Origin: Methylosinus sp. Sm6
GTDB taxonomy: Bacteria > Pseudomonadota > Alphaproteobacteria > Rhizobiales > Beijerinckiaceae
Assembly: GCF_019802345.1 (NCBI RefSeq)
Contig: NZ_JAINDZ010000012.1
Coordinates: 1 to 64,000, forward strand
Length of the DNA: 64,000 bases
Direction: 5' to 3'
In this document: one piece after another, positions 62,315 through 64,000 of the stretch
Layout of the letters: each line of letters starts with the position of its first letter
Position numbering within the stretch: position 1 is the first letter of the stretch
The notes under the pieces: model-generated
Seen by the model: only the letters and a program-made list of their open reading frames with translations
The model's database searches: none
What the model was told of the DNA's origin: nothing
Program-made: the position numbers and the translations under genes

Positions 62315-64000
62315 TCATTCCGACGGCGTCGCCGACGGGTCGGCGTTCGCGGGGGTGGGAGGATGCGCCTTCCACGGGCCGAAATCGCGCAGCTTTTCGC
62401 CGAAGCTCGACACCATCATGAACACCGCCGGCACGAAGATCAGCGACAGCAGCGTCGAGAACACGAGGCCGCCGATCACCGCGATCGCCATCGGCGAGCG
62501 GAACTCGCCGCCAATGCCGAAGGCGAGAGCGCTCGGAGTCATGCCGGCGATCATGGCGATCGTCGTCATCACGATCGGCCGCGCACGCTTGCGGCCGGCG
62601 TCGATGATGGCGAGGTCCTTCGGCTCGCCGCGCCAGACCGATTCGAGCGCGAAATCGACCAGCATGATCGCGTTCTTGGTGACGATGCCCATCAGCATCA
62701 GAATGCCGATCCACACCGGAACGGTGAGCTGCTTACCGACCAGCATCAGGCCGAACACCGCGCCGCCGATGGAGAGCGGCAGCGAGAACAAAATGGTGAT
62801 CGGCTGCAAAAAGCTGCTGAACAGCAGCACCAGCACCGCATAGACCATCAGCAGGCCTGCGCCGAGCACCTGGGTGAAGCCGTCCGACAATTCGTTGAGG
62901 CTTTCGGCGTCGCCCGATTCGCCGACGGTCACGCCGGGCGGCAGCGACTTCTTCACCGGCAATTGCTCGATCGCCTCCAGCACGTCGCCGAGCGCCGCCG
63001 AGCCGACGAGATCGGCCTCCACCGTCGCCTGGCGATTGCGGTCGTAGCGCGAGATATTGGTCGGGCCCTGGCTGAATTGCAGATCGGCGACGGCCGAGAG
63101 CGGCACGCTGCCGGAAAGGCCCATCGGCACGCGCAGCTGGCCGAGCACATTCTTGTTGGAGCGGGCGCGATCCTCCAATTGCACGCGCACCGGGATGAGC
63201 CGGTCGCCGTCGACGAATTTGGCCAGCGCCGGGCCGACGTCGCCGATCGTCGCGACGCGGATCGTCTCGGCCAGCGTCTCCGGCGTCACGCCGAGGCGGG
63301 TCGCGAGATCGAGATGCGGATGGATGAGCAGCTCGGGACGGTCGAGCGTCGTGTCGGCGATCACATTGTCGACGCCGGGCAGGCGGCGAATCTGCCGCGC
63401 CAGCTCATTCGCCACGGTCGCGACCCGGCGCGGCTCGGAGCCCTGCGCCACGAGCGAGATCGCGCGCAGGCCGTTCTCGTCGACGAAATAATAGCGGATG
63501 TCGGGAACCTTGCGCAGGCGCCGGCCGATCTCCTGCTCGAGATCGCGCTGGGTGATCTTGCGATCCGACTTCGGCGTGTAGGCGACGATCAGCGTCGCGC
63601 GCCGCGCCTCCATCGGCCCGTTCGACACGCGGCCGCCGTCGACGAAGACGTTCTGCACCTCCGGCAGCTCGTGGATGACGGCGGCGATTTCTTCCGTCGT
63701 CGTCTCCGTGTCGGTGATCTGCGACCCCGGCGGCAGCTCGACCATCATCACCGAGCGCGACGAATCCTGCGCCGGAAGGAAGCCCTTCGACAGCAGGCTG
63801 ATGCTGGTGATCGAGGCGGCGAAGAACAGAAGGCCGACGAGCACGGTGGCCTTGTAATGATGCACCGAGAATGCGACCAGCCGCTCATAGGCGCGCAGGA
63901 TCGCGCCCGGCGGCTTCTCCTCCGCCTGATGCGGCTTCAAGAGATAGGCGGCGAGCATCGGCGTCACGAGGCGCGCGGCGAGCAGCGAGAACAGCACCTG
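62315..64000 (-). CDS. RND-family multidrug efflux permease, C-terminal part
   Basis: The frame enters from the right edge and ends at 62315. The visible ~562 residues show the second half of an AcrB-type inner-membrane pump. There is an amphipathic and transmembrane region near the edge (LLAARLVTPMLAAYLLKP) and a porter domain with SVMMVELPPGSQITDTET. The RND repeat block VLFSLPLSIGGAVFGL is followed by LMGIVTKNAIMLVDFALE and RPIVMTTIAMIAGMTPSALA. It is cut by the window edge, so the substrate group (HAE1) is only a family-level call. Confidence 0.88.
   Translation of the reverse strand, partial: QVLFSLLAARLVTPMLAAYLLKPHQAEEKPPGAILRAYERLVAFSVHHYKATVLVGLLFFAASITSISLLSKGFLPAQDSSRSVMMVELPPGSQITDTETTTEEIAAVIHELPEVQNVFVDGGRVSNGPMEARRATLIVAYTPKSDRKITQRDLEQEIGRRLRKVPDIRYYFVDENGLRAISLVAQGSEPRRVATVANELARQIRRLPGVDNVIADTTLDRPELLIHPHLDLATRLGVTPETLAETIRVATIGDVGPALAKFVDGDRLIPVRVQLEDRARSNKNVLGQLRVPMGLSGSVPLSAVADLQFSQGPTNISRYDRNRQATVEADLVGSAALGDVLEAIEQLPVKKSLPPGVTVGESGDAESLNELSDGFTQVLGAGLLMVYAVLVLLFSSFLQPITILFSLPLSIGGAVFGLMLVGKQLTVPVWIGILMLMGIVTKNAIMLVDFALESVWRGEPKDLAIIDAGRKRARPIVMTTIAMIAGMTPSALAFGIGGEFRSPMAIAVIGGLVFSTLLSLIFVPAVFMMVSSFGEKLRDFGPWKAHPPTPANADPSATPSE

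Noticed and set aside
1-64000. CRISPR arrays, prophage modules, intact insertion sequences and rRNA
   Set aside because: No regularly spaced repeats, no transposase or integrase reading frames and no rRNA segments were seen.

Overview
This GC-rich window looks like chromosome of an alphaproteobacterium, probably of the Hyphomicrobiales. The pointers are a GTTC-N7-GTTC type SOS box, family-level resemblances of most proteins, frequent GTG/TTG starts and tightly overlapping operons. The genus cannot be fixed from the sequence alone.

Left end (1-8.7 kb): after a PNPOx-family flavoprotein and a 91-bp relic of a TonB receptor comes the most unusual locus. A seven-gene minus-strand operon (7752 to 1056) holds PEP mutase (pepM), a class I/II aminotransferase, a PntC/LicC-like nucleotidyltransferase, a CDP-alcohol phosphatidyltransferase, an SDR protein lacking the usual catalytic Tyr/Lys, an EntS-like MFS exporter and a SAM methyltransferase. 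A GntR regulator is divergent. There is no phosphonopyruvate decarboxylase. The set is best read as phosphonate biosynthesis through phosphonoalanine, with nucleotidyl activation and perhaps transfer to a lipid.

Phosphonate use (9-24.7 kb): an OprB-like porin is followed on the minus strand by a C-P lyase run (deoR-phnM-phnG-phnH-phnI-phnJ-phnK-phnL). A second minus-strand operon encodes a peptide/opine-type ABC importer and a GpdQ/CpdA-like phosphodiesterase, and phnN is divergent from it. phnCDE and phnP are absent here; the importer and phosphodiesterase may stand in for them. Pho-box-like sites lie before both minus-strand operons. The organism may therefore make one phosphonate and scavenge others under phosphate control.

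Glycan island (24.9-34.6 kb): two proteins pairing an alpha/beta-hydrolase-like domain with TPR repeats, a DUF6165 protein, an FkbM methyltransferase, a CgeB-type glycosyltransferase and a 1195-residue TPR-GT4-GT9 fusion suggest surface glycan or glycoprotein assembly.

Middle (35-42.7 kb): a DUF1800/DUF1501 exported pair, then a decayed patch with a parD-like antitoxin carrying two nonsense codons, a DUF1778 antitoxin fragment and a 5'-truncated SNF2 helicase. A topoisomerase III gene preceded by an SOS box follows.

Iron block (43-52.6 kb): DUF3325, PepSY-TM and DUF3649 genes are divergent from a TonB siderophore receptor. A histidine kinase/response regulator pair and a second TonB receptor follow.

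Right end (52.6-64 kb): a nitronate monooxygenase-like gene divergent from a TetR regulator with a perfect 16-bp palindrome between them; a FadR-type GntR regulator; a methyltransferase and MHS-type MFS pair; an SNF2-SWIM operon; tRNA-Thr(CGU); and the C-terminal part of an RND efflux pump running off the window.
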